From Thamnidium elegans (taxonomy: Eukaryota; Mucoromycota; Mucoromycetes; Mucorales; Mucoraceae), in the NCBI GenBank assembly GCA_025201345.1, contig JAIXMG010000006.1:434001-498000 (forward strand): 64,000 bases of DNA. The letters are read 5' to 3'. The first letter of the stretch is position 1. Every line of letters starts with the position of its first letter. Positions 46,329 through 58,739 of the stretch are shown here, in pieces. The notes beneath the pieces were generated by a model that worked only from the letters and a program-made list of their open reading frames with translations, did no database searches and was not told the DNA's origin. Made by a program: the position numbers and the translations under genes.

Positions 46329-49300
46329 TTAGATATCAAAAACTTCACTCTGACAAGAACTACATCTTGGAGTCTCCAAAAATTCAGCAAACGCAGGTTT
46401 TTCTAAAGGTGGTAACTTTCCTACTGCTGGAATATGTTTCTTGACAACTTGGGCACCTTCTTCTTCCTCTTCTTCGTTATCCGAATTCACCCACTCAAAT
46501 CCATTTTCACTAACGGGACTATAACCATTCATCATTAATTTGACCTGAGCAGCATCAAGTGCCAGCCTTCCAAGCGAAAGATCATCTTCATGGTGCTCTC
46601 TCATGTCTTCATATTGTTTCCACATCTTTTCTAAATGTTCCTGATATTCACTTTTTAAACGCTGTACAGTCGTTTCCAAGTCTTTTCGTTCGCGTTCCAG
46701 TGTTGCCTTATCCTTTTCCAATTTGGATTCCGAGTCCAATTGTCTGGAACGTTGAGTAGATATATCACTACGAAGCTGGTTGAAAGCAGTAAACTGTCTT
46801 TCCAATCGGTTTTTAAGTTCGCTCGTTTCAGGTGTTTCAGCAACTTGAGCTTCTAGTTCTCGTATCCTCTCACGTAACTGCTTGATTTTGGATTCGCTTT
46901 GTGATGGGTCATTGACTTTATCAGAAGCGTCTTCCAGCGCTTCCCTTTTCGTTTTTTCCAAACCTGCTTCTAGCTCTGACACTAGTTTCTCTCTTTCCTC
47001 TAACTCAGTCCGTAATCGGTCAAACTCGGTTTCCATGGCTGTAAGTCCCTTGATCTGCTGCTGCAGATGCTCAATTTTCTTATCACGTGTTTGCAACTGT
47101 CGGTTGACCTCGTTCAGCTGGTTTTCGGTCCTTCGTTGATTGGCGGTTTTGGCAGTAGCAGCAGGCTCTAATGCAGTCACTTTTTTACGGTACTCTTCCA
47201 GTTCTGCTTCCTTGGCCTTCAAATTAGACTCTGCATCCTTGAGCTGAATATTACTTTGGTTTTTAGCTAGTTTTAATTGACCGCGAAGTTTTTTGGTCTC
47301 CTTTTCTTTAGTGGCTAACTCGGTTTGTAATTGATCCAGTTTGGAGTCTTGGTCAGTAGGAGAAACGTTGGAAAGTTCAGTGGATTGAGATGATTCGAGT
47401 TGTTTAATACGGTCTAAAAGCTTTTCGACTTTTTCGGTGGATTTGAGTTGAAGGGTTTTGAATTTATCGTCTAGGTCAGATACTTGCTTGGTATGCGTTT
47501 GCAATAAATCAGAGTGCTCTTTTTTGGCATCTGCAACTAGCAAGACTTGACGCTGGTGTTCGTTTATACTTTGATCTAGTTCTTGCTGTGTCTGCGCTAA
47601 CTTGCTCTTGACGCTCTCAAATTCGTTTAGTTTCTGCTGCATATCTAAAACACTAGCTTCCAACTTTTCTTTCTCGCTAGACTCTTGTTCGATTTGCTTC
47701 TTGTATACCTCTGATTGCTCTTGCAATTGATCAAGTTTAGATTGCAAGGTTTCATTTGTTTGGACTTGTTGATCCAGTTTTTCAGAAATCAAACTTTGTT
47801 TTTTTAACTGCTCGTGTGTCACTTCCAATTGCTGACGAAGTGTATTGACTTCTTCTTGCTCGTGCTTCAATCTTTCTTCCAATTGAACCTTGAGCGAGTT
47901 GAGCTCTTCAGAATGACGTTCTTGCTGGTCTTTGAACTGATCTAAATGACCTGAACTAGTTGCGATTTCTTCGTCGCGTTGTAATAAATGGGACTTTACT
48001 GTTTCTAATTCTTCAGTCACTGATTTCAGTTGAATAAAGGCGTCTTCCTTGGATTGTTCTGTTTGATGTAACTTTTCAGATAATTCGTCGATACTTGATG
48101 TCTTTTCTTTCAAGGACTTTTTAATCGATTTCAATTCCTCAGTATCTTTTTGAAGCGTGTTTTCTAATTCTTGCTTTTGCTCTAATACCTTTGATAACTC
48201 TTCTTCTTTGGTGCTCAGCTGAACCTTGAGACGGTCCAAGTCCTTTGAAGATGTTTGGAGTGTAGTAACAACAGTACCATGAGATTGTTCTTGCTCTTGC
48301 AACTGTTTCTTAAGCTCAGATAAGTTTGACTCTAATTGTTCAACACGTTGACGTTGGCTGGTTTCAGTACTTTCCAATACCTTTAACTTGTCTACATGTT
48401 GGTCTCTCAACACTTCCAGTTCCGTGATCTTGGTCTGTGATTGCTCCGCTTGATTACGTGCTTCCTCCAACTGCTTTTGAGTATTCTTCATCTCTTGGTT
48501 CAATGTCTTGGTCTTTTTGACATGAGCCTCTGTTTCCTTCTTTCTAGTCTCATTCATCTTTTCGATTTGGTCCTGTAAAGCAGTTGCGTTTGAACGTTCA
48601 GACTCAAGTTGTTGCTCAGTCTCTGTTACAGTTTCTTGTAATGCGACCTTGGAATCCTCTAAATCTTGTATCTCACGCGTCTTTCCTGCCTCAAGCGCAG
48701 CAAGTTTAGTCTGTAACTCTTCTACTTGAACTTGCTCGGATTTTAAGGTTTGGTTCAACGTAGATATTTCTTGTTCGTGTAATGACACGAGATTTTCGTG
48801 TTCTTGGCGAATAAGTTCTACAGATTTGCTAGTTGCTTGCTCATGCTCCTTGTTTAATTCATCAATTTGAGATTCAAGTGAACGCTTGGTCTCGTCCAAT
48901 TCTTGCGTGGTATTATCCAACGCTTGCTTAGCTTCCTTCAACTCTTGCTTTGTACTTTGCAATGAATTACTTAACTCGGTCGATTTTTCTTTCTCGGATT
49001 GCAAGCTGCTTTCGTATGTGCTTACTTTCTTGCTCAACTTGTCTATTTTTTCCAAACTTTGGATATACTTTATCTTCTCTGCTTCAAATTCAGCCAACAC
49101 AGTATCGTGCGAAGTTTCTAGGCCGATGCATTTCTCTTGTAACGCTTGTGCCTTTGCTTGTTCGGACCCCAGTTGAGTTTCAAGTTCGGTGCAGGCAGCG
49201 AGTTGTTCTTGCTTGTAGTTTTCAAACTCTGTTGTTTTCTCAGCAAGTGCGTTTTGTTCTTGTTGTAACTTTTTGAGGGTTTCTTCCTTTTCAATACTGA

Positions 49301-51676
49301 TAGCGCTTAATTGTTGTTCAAGTTGAGTCATCTTTTCTTCGGTTTCCTTGACTTTAGTTTGCTCTTCTTCAAATGATACTCTCATCTTGGCAAGAGCAGC
49401 CTTTGCTTTCATAAGTGCCTTTTGATGGTCTTTGGTCTCCTTTTCCTTGGCTGAGGTCGCTTGAGCCAACTGAGTCTCAAGGTCTTGAGCCTTGGTACGC
49501 TCAGTTTCGTAGGATTCCTTAGCTAAAGATAAATCGTGTTCCAATTTTTCGTGATCCTTTGTGGTTGTATCCAGCTTGATTTGAAGCTCTTCAAGTTGTG
49601 TTTGAGAGGATTCAAATGATTGCTTTGCAGTTGTCAACTCATCTTGTAAACTTTTAATACGAGTTGCATGATTTTCTTTGGTCTTTTTTTGCTTGGACTT
49701 TAAAGATTCCATTTGAGATGTCAAATCATCATTCTTGGCACACTCGGACTCAAGCTGTTGCTTAGAGCTAGAAATTTCAGCTTCAAGGTCCTTGGTGCTG
49801 CTCTCAAGTTTCTCCAACGCATCAATCTTTGATTGCAATTGTTGGTTGATCTCGGTGCACTCTGATTTAGCAGTATCCTTTTCAGACTTTAAGACTTCTA
49901 TTTGAGATACTAACTCGTCGACTTGTTCAGTTTGTTTTTGTAACTCTTGTTTCGTACTAGATAGCTCTTGTTCCAAATTTAAAGCGTCGGATGTATGTGT
50001 TGAAGCCTCGGCTTCAAGTTCGTCTACTCTAGAGCGATAAGTGGCTTGCTCTTTTACAGCGTCTGATAATTTAACAGTAAGCACTTGTAATTCTTCCTTT
50101 GTCGATTGGTATTGTTGTTCCAAGTCAAGTTTGCTAGCACTGAACGTATCTATCTTGGCTTGTAATCCATCGGCTCGATCATGTTCGTTTTTGAATTTCT
50201 GTTGTAAATCGGTCAATTGTTGTGTTGTGGTTTCTTTTTGTTGATTCATGTCTTTATTTAATCTATCGAGTTCGCTCACTTGTGCTTGTAAATCATTGGC
50301 TCTTGTACGTTCAGATTGCACCTGCTCTTGTAAAGAATCCACTTGTTGCTTTAAACTTTGTGATGATGCTTTGTGTTCTTCCAACAGTGCTGAAACACTT
50401 GAAATTTCATGTTCCAACTTTAACACTGCTGCTTCTTTAGCCTTTGTCAATTTTTCGAGCTTAGTATTTAATTTGTCTTGTTGCGATGTATATTTCTTTT
50501 CAAGTTGGGTCAACTCATTTTTGTGATCTTTATTTAATTGTTCCAATTGCGATTGTAAGGATTCAGATTTAGAACGTTCCTTATCCAACAAGTCTTGTGT
50601 TGAGTTGAGTTTGGATTCGATATCTGAAGAAGTTAATTGATGATTGTCTAGCGCTTCTTGCTTTTGCTTTTCGAGTTGCTCTAATTGTAATGATAAATTC
50701 TTGGATTTGGTTTGTTCTGCCTCTAATAAAGAAGTGGTAGATGCTAATTGAGCTTCGATATCGGAAGATGTCGAGTGGTGATGATCAAGTGCTTCTTGCT
50801 TTTCCTTACTGAGTTGTTCTACTTGAGCTTGTAACTGTTCAGCTTTAACACGTTCTTCTTGTAACGAGGATTCTGCGGATGTCAGCTTGGACTCGACATC
50901 TAAACATTTTGATTCAAGACCATCCAACAGCTCTTTTTTTTCCTTTACAACTTTTTCAACTTGTGCTTGTAAATCCTCTCTTTTATTGCGTTCTTCCTGC
51001 AATAATAACTGGGCCTCATTCAACTCCTTTTCTGTCTGCAAAACTTTTTTATTCTCTACTTCCAATCTTTGTTCAATATCTGATTGTAAGTGACTCGATT
51101 TTTGACGTTCGACATCTAGTAATTGCTCTAGTTCAGATACTTTTAATTGGTAACCATCCTTTTCTGCTTCAAATTGTTCTTTGGTATCGTTTGACTGTGA
51201 TTCAATCTGTTGCTTTAATTCGGATAATTGAACTTGAAGGCTCTCTTTTGCTTTTGTGTCTTGTTCGTGTGAAGAAATCTATGTATATATAAAAGTTAAG
51301 ATAGAGTTCCCTTTTTATATTGTGTTTCTAACAGGTTTTTGTGTTTATTCTTACCAATGCCTGTTTTTCTAATTCAAGTTGTTTAATTTGGTTTGTTAAT
51401 AACACGTCATGGTTATTATTTTCGGCGTGTGTAGTTTCGACATCAGCTTCTTTGGTAGATGGTGAAGCTACTTCTTCGTCAATTGTACTAGGTCCTGGAC
51501 CACCCTCGATACTATCTGTTGTTTCCGTCTTTTGTTTTCCTTGAAACTTTTTAAGCTACATAATACAAAAAATCTTTAGTTTTTTTTACACGTCAAACTT
51601 TAACTTTTTTTTTCTTTACCCTCTTTTTAGCTGCAGCAAGCTTAGCTTTTCTAGCTTGATCTTCTTCTGTCGACAT
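46329..51676 (-). CDS. Giant coiled-coil golgin with GM130-like N terminus
   Basis: Minus-strand exons 51620-51676, 51355-51555, 46329-51278; 1,735 aa. The first 27 residues, MSTEEDQARKAKLAAAKKRL then KKFQGKQ, match the basic amphipathic leader of GM130/GOLGA2-type golgins (LAxAKKKLKxFQ), which in animals binds the tether p115/Uso1. Nearly all of the rest, from about residue 75 to 1,650, is continuous coiled coil of Glu/Gln/Lys/Leu heptads. An acidic patch (NSDNEEEEEEGAQVV) follows, then a short C-terminal block with CSSC and the ending EVFDI. I see no GRIP domain. Likely a cis-Golgi tether; an alternative is another long tether such as an Uso1/Imh1 relative. The shape of the N terminus makes GM130-like the better guess. 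Confidence 0.8.
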
Positions 51677-52120
51677 GTTTTAAGATGGGGAAAAAAACAA
51701 ATATATATGGTGAAGAAAAAAGAGGGCTGATATTTAAAAAAAATAGAAATAAACTCAGTTTTTTTAACCCACAAAAAAACGTAAATGCATTTCACTGGTG
51801 TTCTAATATCAAGGAATTTTAATAATGCAAGCTTTTACTTTTTTAGCATATTTGATATGTATCGTTACTATCCTTCTTTTTTTTTTTTTGTGTTTAAAAT
51901 ATCTAAGCAACCTTTTACCCCAAAAAAAAAACTAAAATATATGATTACTTTAATAGTTTTGAATAACCTCGTCAGGGAGCGCCAGGTCTTAGTCAACAGT
52001 CAAGTTTTGAAATTATTCGTGCACTAACTAAAAAAAAAAAAAAAACCGTGCACTAAATAAAATAAAATTCCTGAAAAGTTAAAATCATCTTTGTTTTGCT
52101 TTTCATTAGAATACAAACAA
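51677..52120. other. Golgin promoter and transposon flank
   Basis: 444 bases with no gene; AT-rich golgin promoter (51677-51780) and an A-run-containing flank of the transposase relic. The 80-codon frame 51785-52027 is not supported. Confidence 0.5.
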
Positions 52121-52640
52121 ATGTCTAACTTTTATTATTACAATAGTGATGGGATGTTAACGGATGAAAATGGAAAGGAAGTTGTTAAGTACCGATATCC
52201 TCTGGTGTTCGAGAAGAGCGTGTCCATTCGCGATGCTGCTAGAGAGTTGAAAATACCCAACCACTGCTCAAACATGGTACAAAAAAGGAGTAGAAAGCCT
52301 AGAAAAGGGTGAAGATTTGTGCTTAAGAAAACCAGGAAGTGGCAGACCTGTTGGAAGGCCTTTAAAGATGAATTCTGAGCATAAAGAGTATTTTATAAAT
52401 CTCTTAGATGAAAAGACAAGCATTGTTTTGGATGAAATAATGGAGAGGCTTACTAGTCAGTTCAAAGATCTAGACATATCAAGATCTAATCTTTATATAT
52501 TTGTTACTACCAAATGCAACGTGTCACTCAAAAGAGCGAAGATAGAAGCTAGATTTCAGTAGGTTACTGAGATTTTAAAAACTGATATAGACTTTTTGGC
52601 AGCTGCTGACATCAAAAGGGATTATTCCTTCAACCAATAG
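52121..52640 (+). pseudogene. Tc1/mariner (IS630-type) transposase relic
   Basis: ATG at 52121; frame 1 reads the N-terminal leader and first HTH helix (EKSVSIRDAARELKIPN). A shift at about 52260 is needed to continue TAQTWYKKGVESLEKGEDLC, the arm KPGSGRPVGRPLKMNSEHKE, and the second HTH part DEKTSIVLDEIMERLTSQF then SRSNLYIFVTTKCNVSLKRA. At 52560 the expected Trp of the FQWVTE-type motif is a TAG. Another 25 codons follow and then the similarity ends before the DDE catalytic residues. It is thus N-terminal only, with a shift and a stop. No terminal inverted repeats were seen next to it. Confidence 0.8.
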
Positions 52641-53862
52641 TAAATAAGTTTAAAAAAAATAGTTTTATCAGTTGACCTTTTCATCCAAGAAAAAGACTTT
52701 TTTGTTACACAACTCTTTGCATGAACAAAAAAAAACCGCCCTCTCTTTCCTCTTTTTTTTTATTAAACCTAACGCATCTATTTGACGAATCAAATTGACC
52801 CTTTGTATACATATTGTATACTAACTATTCCTTGTTTTTAAAAGAAAAGAGATGTAGTCATGGGAATATGCAAGTAAATTAGTCAACTGATAAAAAAATT
52901 AACACGCCGCCTACGTATATAAAGAAGGCGTAAAAAAAATCCTTTTTCTCCTTTTCCTTTTTCCTCATCTCTGGTATTATCCTTGTGTCGGGCAGGTGTC
53001 ATTAATTCTGTTATACAAGAATTTACTTGTTTGGTGGTAATAAGAGGTACTCGTTTTGACTTGGCCCTGCCCTAGTTTAAAAAGATTCGTCGCAGCTAGC
53101 ACACACTTTTTTTTTTCTTTTTAAAAAAAAGTGGATTGGAATCGTTGTAAAATGGGGGAGAGAATTAGTCGCAACTCTTTGGACTCACATTTCCTCGTTT
53201 CCGGAGACGTAATTTACCTTCCGCTTTGTAAGTACTGATGGGATAAGAGTCTACTACGCTAGGGATTACTCTTTTTGAAATCAGCCATAACGGCCATCTT
53301 CGAACTTGTAAACATATTCTTGCGCTACGTGATACTTGTCTTAAAGCTTCTTCTTGTCCTTCCAGTTGATTCCTGTTGCGGTTCTGGAGTCTAGGTAAAA
53401 AATCCTTCTGTCGCATTCCAATAAGACAGTCGGGTGGGGGCAGTCGAGCACACATTTTATATGTATCATCTATTGTATTATATTGGTTAACTTCAGATGA
53501 ATGATATAACTTGGCCACAGGGGGTTGTAGTTATTCATTACGAGCACACTTACTTTTTGGGTCTTGAAAGAGTTTCCACCTTCTCGTGGTAAGACCTGTT
53601 AACCAATACTATTAGTACTGGGAACTGAGAGAAACTCATCTTTTTTTATTAAATAAAACTGTTCTTTTTAACCCGTAATATCCTTTAAGAATATTTTTTT
53701 CTTTTAATTTAAACTTACATTGTCACTCCATATAATAATATTAACCGGATACAGAAAATATTAAGCCCATCCCCCTTATACACTTTTACAAATTATAAAG
53801 CCAATTTTATTATGAAGATACCAGAATCTATAGTTTATCAGCAACATGTCAGAAATATTTCT
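52641..53862. other. Intergenic region with one unsupported minus-strand ORF
   Basis: 1.2 kb. The minus-strand frame 53165-53518 (117 codons, start MAKLYHSSEVNQYN) has protein-like, Arg-rich composition (RNRNQLEGQEEALRQVSRSA) and may be a relic or a real small gene, but I recognise no domain and see no splice context. At about 53563-53599 a GGTCTT/AAGACC pair brackets a 37-base segment. Confidence 0.4.
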
Positions 53863-56800
53863 CTAAAACCGATCCAAAGTCATTGGTTGTGCGTGTTCTT
53901 TCACCTGATCTTCGGCCGCCTCACCAGAAAATTTGGCTGTGATAGAGAGGGAGGACGCATCGGCCTCATAAGCTATAGAAACCATAACAGACATATCCTG
54001 ACCTACTTTAAAATTATTTTCAGAGGTGTACAGACCAGGCCCTAGTATCTTTTCCGATATATTTTCTAAACCGATCGTACCATCAGACTTTAAACCATCA
54101 AGAGTTTTAAGCTTATAGTATTCTATGTTCATGTAAATCATAAGCTACAAAGCATTTTTCTTAAACTATTTACTTACCTATGCAAAGAGTAATTCTAACA
54201 GATTGATCTTTCGAATTCAAATAGTATATTCTGTTTGTTTGGAAATCATCTATTTCGTCCCCCTTTTTAAAAAGTAGAAATCCTGTTTCCTTGTCGATTG
54301 AGATGATTTTTGTATCCGACCAGTTACTTTTATATGTAAGATGTGTGTCTCCACCGGCCTTATTAAATTTAACTGCATAGCTGTCACTGTAAACGTGATG
54401 TAAAGCACCTACTTGGAACTCCTTATATAAGAATGTCCGTTGCTGAAGAACAGGCCGCAGACGCTGATCTAGTATTTTAGGTATAACATAGTGAGGCGTG
54501 TCAACCTCTTGTTCAGTCGTAATATCTTCGGTTATCTCTTTCAGCATCTTTATAACAGCATCTTGGAGCTGCGTATTATAATTGAAATGTATCAATTGAA
54601 AAACATATTTAATATTCCAATACTTTCCAAAGAATTCCTTATTTATCAATGAAGCGGATAACAGAGATGTAATATTTTGTAAAACAGGCTGGAAAGAAAT
54701 TTCTATAATATCATTGACCGTTAAACAGACCTTGCAGTTACAAGAGATACTTAACTGTACGATAAGTTCATCGTTAGTTGACTGGCTGAGGTTCTATACA
54801 ATATAGATATTAGAATTGTAAACACATAGAATGACTAATATCTGACTCTTACATTTTCAGAGATATACTGTTTAAAATTGTTCGTAAACTCTGCATGGTT
54901 TTCTAACGTGAATATCTCTAATAGATCATTGTCATTAATTCCTCTGTGTGTATCACATAATTGAATTAAACTACTGTCTTCCGCAATATTGTTCCACATG
55001 TTTAAGCATAAAGAGTCGTATATATTTGGAATATGAATTATTTTGTCAGTAATGATAATTACTTCCTGATCATCATCCAAACTAAATTCAGTCACTATTT
55101 GGTTTAGTGTCAGCTGTACGTAGTCTTCATAAAATCGAGCCACAATAAAAAAAGACTTGAGCGGGAATTTTAGTTCCAAAGACTGTTGAATTAAAGGTAA
55201 TAGTTTTTTTCCTTGACTGATAATTCTTAATTTTTTAGAGCTATCATCCCTTTGTATCAGGCCACTTGCATATATTACGCCTTTCAAACCTTCCTCGGTA
55301 CCAAATAAACGGCTTAATACCACCTTTTCTATACTAACGGCGTATCCAATTTGTATATTCATATTAGGATCTACAATGGTCGATAGTTTGCCCGCTATGA
55401 TATATTTTATATAAGTCATATAGAGAAGCGTAAAGGTCTTGATATATATCTGCTGTTGTGTTGATACCAATAAATCCTCAGCGTGGCTATTTTTGCACAA
55501 TATACTTTCAATTTCTATTGCAATATCGTTATTAAATTCAACATTTTTAAAATCAGAAAAAGAGGGAATATCGCCCATTAAGTGATCTTCGGCAAATGCG
55601 ATAAAACTGAATAATATGTTAATATATGCTTAAATATCTGTAGAGAAATCATTATAAATGTTGCTAGACTTACGAATATTTCACATGTAACGTTGTTATC
55701 TCCAAAAAACTAAGGAAAGAATCCAAAGATCGTAAACTAATATTGTTTTAGTATAGGAATCTGTATAATATTGTATTCGTATCTTACGTTTTATCTGTTA
55801 AAAAATAATCGTGGTCCCAAATCTCTTTGACAAATCCATTTTCATCTAAAAGTGAAAACGATAATGATGTAGACTTGGCCGTAATATCTATGTATGAAAA
55901 TTTCAATACAAATATAATTCAAAAAAAAAAATACTAGTTCAACGTTGTGACAGGTTGATTTACCTATATTCATCATAGCCTCAGGTTTTGAATTTAGAAA
56001 TATGGACGAAGAAGAGATACGATTTTGTACTGGTAGTATACGTGGCTTACTGTTAATATCAGAATTTCGAATAACATCGAGGACATATCGAAGAGCTCCT
56101 ATTGCAATCTCTTGATATTTCGATCCTTTAAACCAATAACCTTTATGTGTGACATTTTTAGCATTGAAAGAAATTTGATTATATTCCAACATATACTTTG
56201 ACCAGTTTAATATATTGTCGTCTGGATACATTTCAGAAGAGTATTCATCATAATATTTCATAATGTTATACTTCTTTACAAAGTCATTTAAAAGTAAATC
56301 CTTTATGTTATTAAACTTGCTTTCACCAATTTTTGCGCATATATTAAAAATACAAATAGATCCCATAAAGATTTCTTGACGTTTATCCAATTCCCATTTA
56401 CTTGTATCCGTAATCAAAGGTTGCTTTAAAAGGATGACTTTATCTTTTTCATCCTATTATAATAAACTGTTAATTTGCTATTTCTTGTTTTCGATAAATC
56501 CTAGTTGCATTACCATAGCAGATAAAATATCTGCGGAAGAGACGTCCTTAATGATTTGTATGATTTCTTCTTGAATATCAAAAGGTAGCTCAGTCTCTAT
56601 AAATTCTTTTATACCGTCTGTAATATTATCAATAGTAAGAGACAAAAAGTTAGAGCGTACAACTTTTGGATATATTATGGCATCAGGAAAATCAAATATA
56701 GAATTTACGGTTGAAACTAAATCCAACTTGATCAATATTTCATTCCTTTCGATGGGGCTGAGTCTACAAACAATAGTATTTTTTCCTCTTTCCAAATAAA

Positions 56801-57492
56801 ATCCATCCTCGTTTAGGTCTTTCATACTGTAGCAGATACATTCCAGTTCGGAACAGAACAGGAGTCTGTCTTTGTGATCATCCTTTGATATCAAACCAGC
56901 TTGAACAAACAAAGGCCGAAGCAAAACTTCCCTCATTTCTTCTTCCCACTCCGAGGGAATAATAAATATGTGGTGAAGTTCCTCTACATCTTTAATTCTT
57001 TTACCTGATTCTTCGATAAGTTCTTTCATTAATAGACGCATAAAATCCGATACTGCTTTTAACAAGAACATATCGTCTTGGTTCCAATTGTCTTCGCCCT
57101 TTTTAAAGACTTGGTACAATCGTTCTTTAAATTTATCAATATGAACATCATTTTCGCTATCACTTTCGAAGTCTTCGTCTCCCCAACTTAATACATTCAT
57201 TTTCTGCTTATCATACGTGATACAAGCTTCTTTTCTATATTATACAATTGTTAAAGAGCAACGTTATATTTTTAAATAATATATAAATATACATACTCCA
57301 ATGAATTACCCCCTTCATTCAGGAATCTTGTAGAAGTAGAAATGGCAGTTATACAAAATTTTGTTCTTCCTATATCTATATAACGAAAAAAGAAATTTAA
57401 AAAAAAACGAAAACATAGCTATTCTCTATAAAAAAAAACTTACGGAAAATTGCACAGCGCGTATGTTGGTGAATATCATATACCTCTTCCAT
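53863..57492 (-). CDS. Divergent HSPA12-like Hsp70-family protein with two apparent degenerate ATPase domains
   Basis: Nine minus-strand exons with consistent phases: 57444-57492, 57297-57375, 56514-57234, 55964-56453, 55788-55887, 55674-55736, 54853-55606, 54178-54793, 53863-54122; 1,043 aa. HSPA12-like proteins are actin-fold ATPases of about 550-700 aa. Domain 1 shows a phosphate-1-like segment (IGRTKFCITAIS), ITYDKQKMNVLSWGDEDF, then LFVQAGLISKDDHKDRLLFC (about 157-176, equivalent to the AGLI...SEPEAA region). It also has AIGALRYVLD, like the C-terminal ADP-binding turn. Domain 2 starts near DITAKSTSLSFSLLDENGF (about 448) and repeats the same signature as IYASGLIQRDDSSKKLRIIS, then FQVGALHHVY. 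Neither domain keeps the Gly-rich phosphate-2 loop; the equivalents read TIVCRLSPIE and FFIVARFYED. It may therefore be ATPase-dead. Family assignment is by motif reading only. Confidence 0.72.
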
Positions 57493-58639
57493 ACTACTAT
57501 TTTTACAGATACAAAACAAAGAAAAAGAGCAAAATAAACTTTTTTTTGGAGTTCACAAACCAGAGTATTCATAGGCCTGCTGGGGTGGATTCGACAGGCA
57601 AAGTGTGTTTATAGTAGCACGAACTCAAATTTACTTGAAAGGAGCTGCGAACTAATATTAAAGTAGAAAGCCTAACATCACTATACATATTTTTGGAGCG
57701 ACACTTTCTCTATTTCCAAATGTCATAACGTTTCAGTTTAAAAAGGCAACGTAAACTATCCAAACAAACAAAAATATACAGACATATAAAAAAGTGTCAC
57801 TGGCTGAAACTCATGATACAACGTTAGTACATATGATATTAATACAGCTTCTTAATGTTATTCATTCACGTGTAAAAAATATACTTATGATCAAAATTCA
57901 AAAATAATGAATTACAAACGATAATGTAACTGTCCATTGTAGAGTGCAACAACAAAAAAGAAAATAATTTCGATATAAACGCTAAGTTTATGCCTTATTT
58001 ACCACAGGTACGCACTCATAGATAAATATGTAAAGTGGAGGTAGCGTCAGTCTTTATAGGAAATAAAGGATATATTTTTTGTTCGCTTAACAGCACCTAT
58101 ATTTTTTTAAGACAGGGAAGTTTACTGAAGCGTTGGTGGTACCTGATATCAACCAACCGTTTTTCAGTACTTAATTGATATCCTTCTGCACTGCAAAGGT
58201 TATTCGACTCTGGTGGGAATACAAATGAAGAGAGTCCAAAAGTTTTCATAAACGCCTCTTCAGTGTGTACTATATGGGTAAAACAAATAGTATCCGGCTT
58301 TTCCATCGATGCTAGTAATAAGAAATGAGAAGAGCTGAGGGACTTCTTTATTTCCGACTTCCGTTGATACATCAGCAATACACACAATACGAAAAACTCA
58401 TCAAAACTGCTTCTTTGAATATAACCTTTTCTTTTTAAAAATATGTTTTTTTTTTGAAAATGTATGACGAACATCGCGCCATTATAACTTTTCCCAAGGC
58501 AAAACCATGGTGTTGCATAAAGTTACACCGTATACAGCCACCCCACTTAATTTCTATTAGCGATGTTGATTTGTGCTTCTTTTCCTTTTCTCTCTCTCTC
58601 TTGTTTTTTAAGCACAAAACTTGAGATAAATTGCTATAT
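57493..58639. other. Region between two head-to-head HSPA12-like first exons
   Basis: 1.15 kb with no firmly supported gene. A minus-strand frame at 58097-58474 (125 codons) has protein-like segments (YQRKSEIKKSLSSSHFLLLA, FTHIVHTEEAFMKTFGLSSF) and could be an old element, but no family is recognised. Since both flanking exon-1 copies are transcribed outward, this region would be a shared promoter if both were active. Confidence 0.4.
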
Positions 58640-58688
58640 ATGAAAGATGCATACAATCTTCATCAACATACTGAGTGTGGTATTATTC
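58640..58688 (+). pseudogene. Orphan exon 1 of an HSPA12-like paralog
   Basis: ATG at 58640 reads MKDAYNLHQHTECGII and ends at a GTAAGT donor. It is 49 nt, the same length and phase as exon 1 of the intact gene (MEEVYDIHQHTRCAIF, also followed by GTAAGT), on the opposite strand. No exon 2 equivalent follows; sequence changes to a channel-gene fragment within about 60 nt, and the frames do not join. Confidence 0.7.
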
Positions 58689-58739
58689 GTAAGTATTAGT
58701 ACCTTAAAAATAAGATTCTGTCGTGAATTTCTGTTTTGA

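Noticed and set aside
53563..53599. GGTCTT...AAGACC stem as a possible tRNA
   Set aside because: Only a 6-bp stem enclosing 25 nt; no T-loop GGTTC/GATTC, no anticodon arm; too short for a tRNA.
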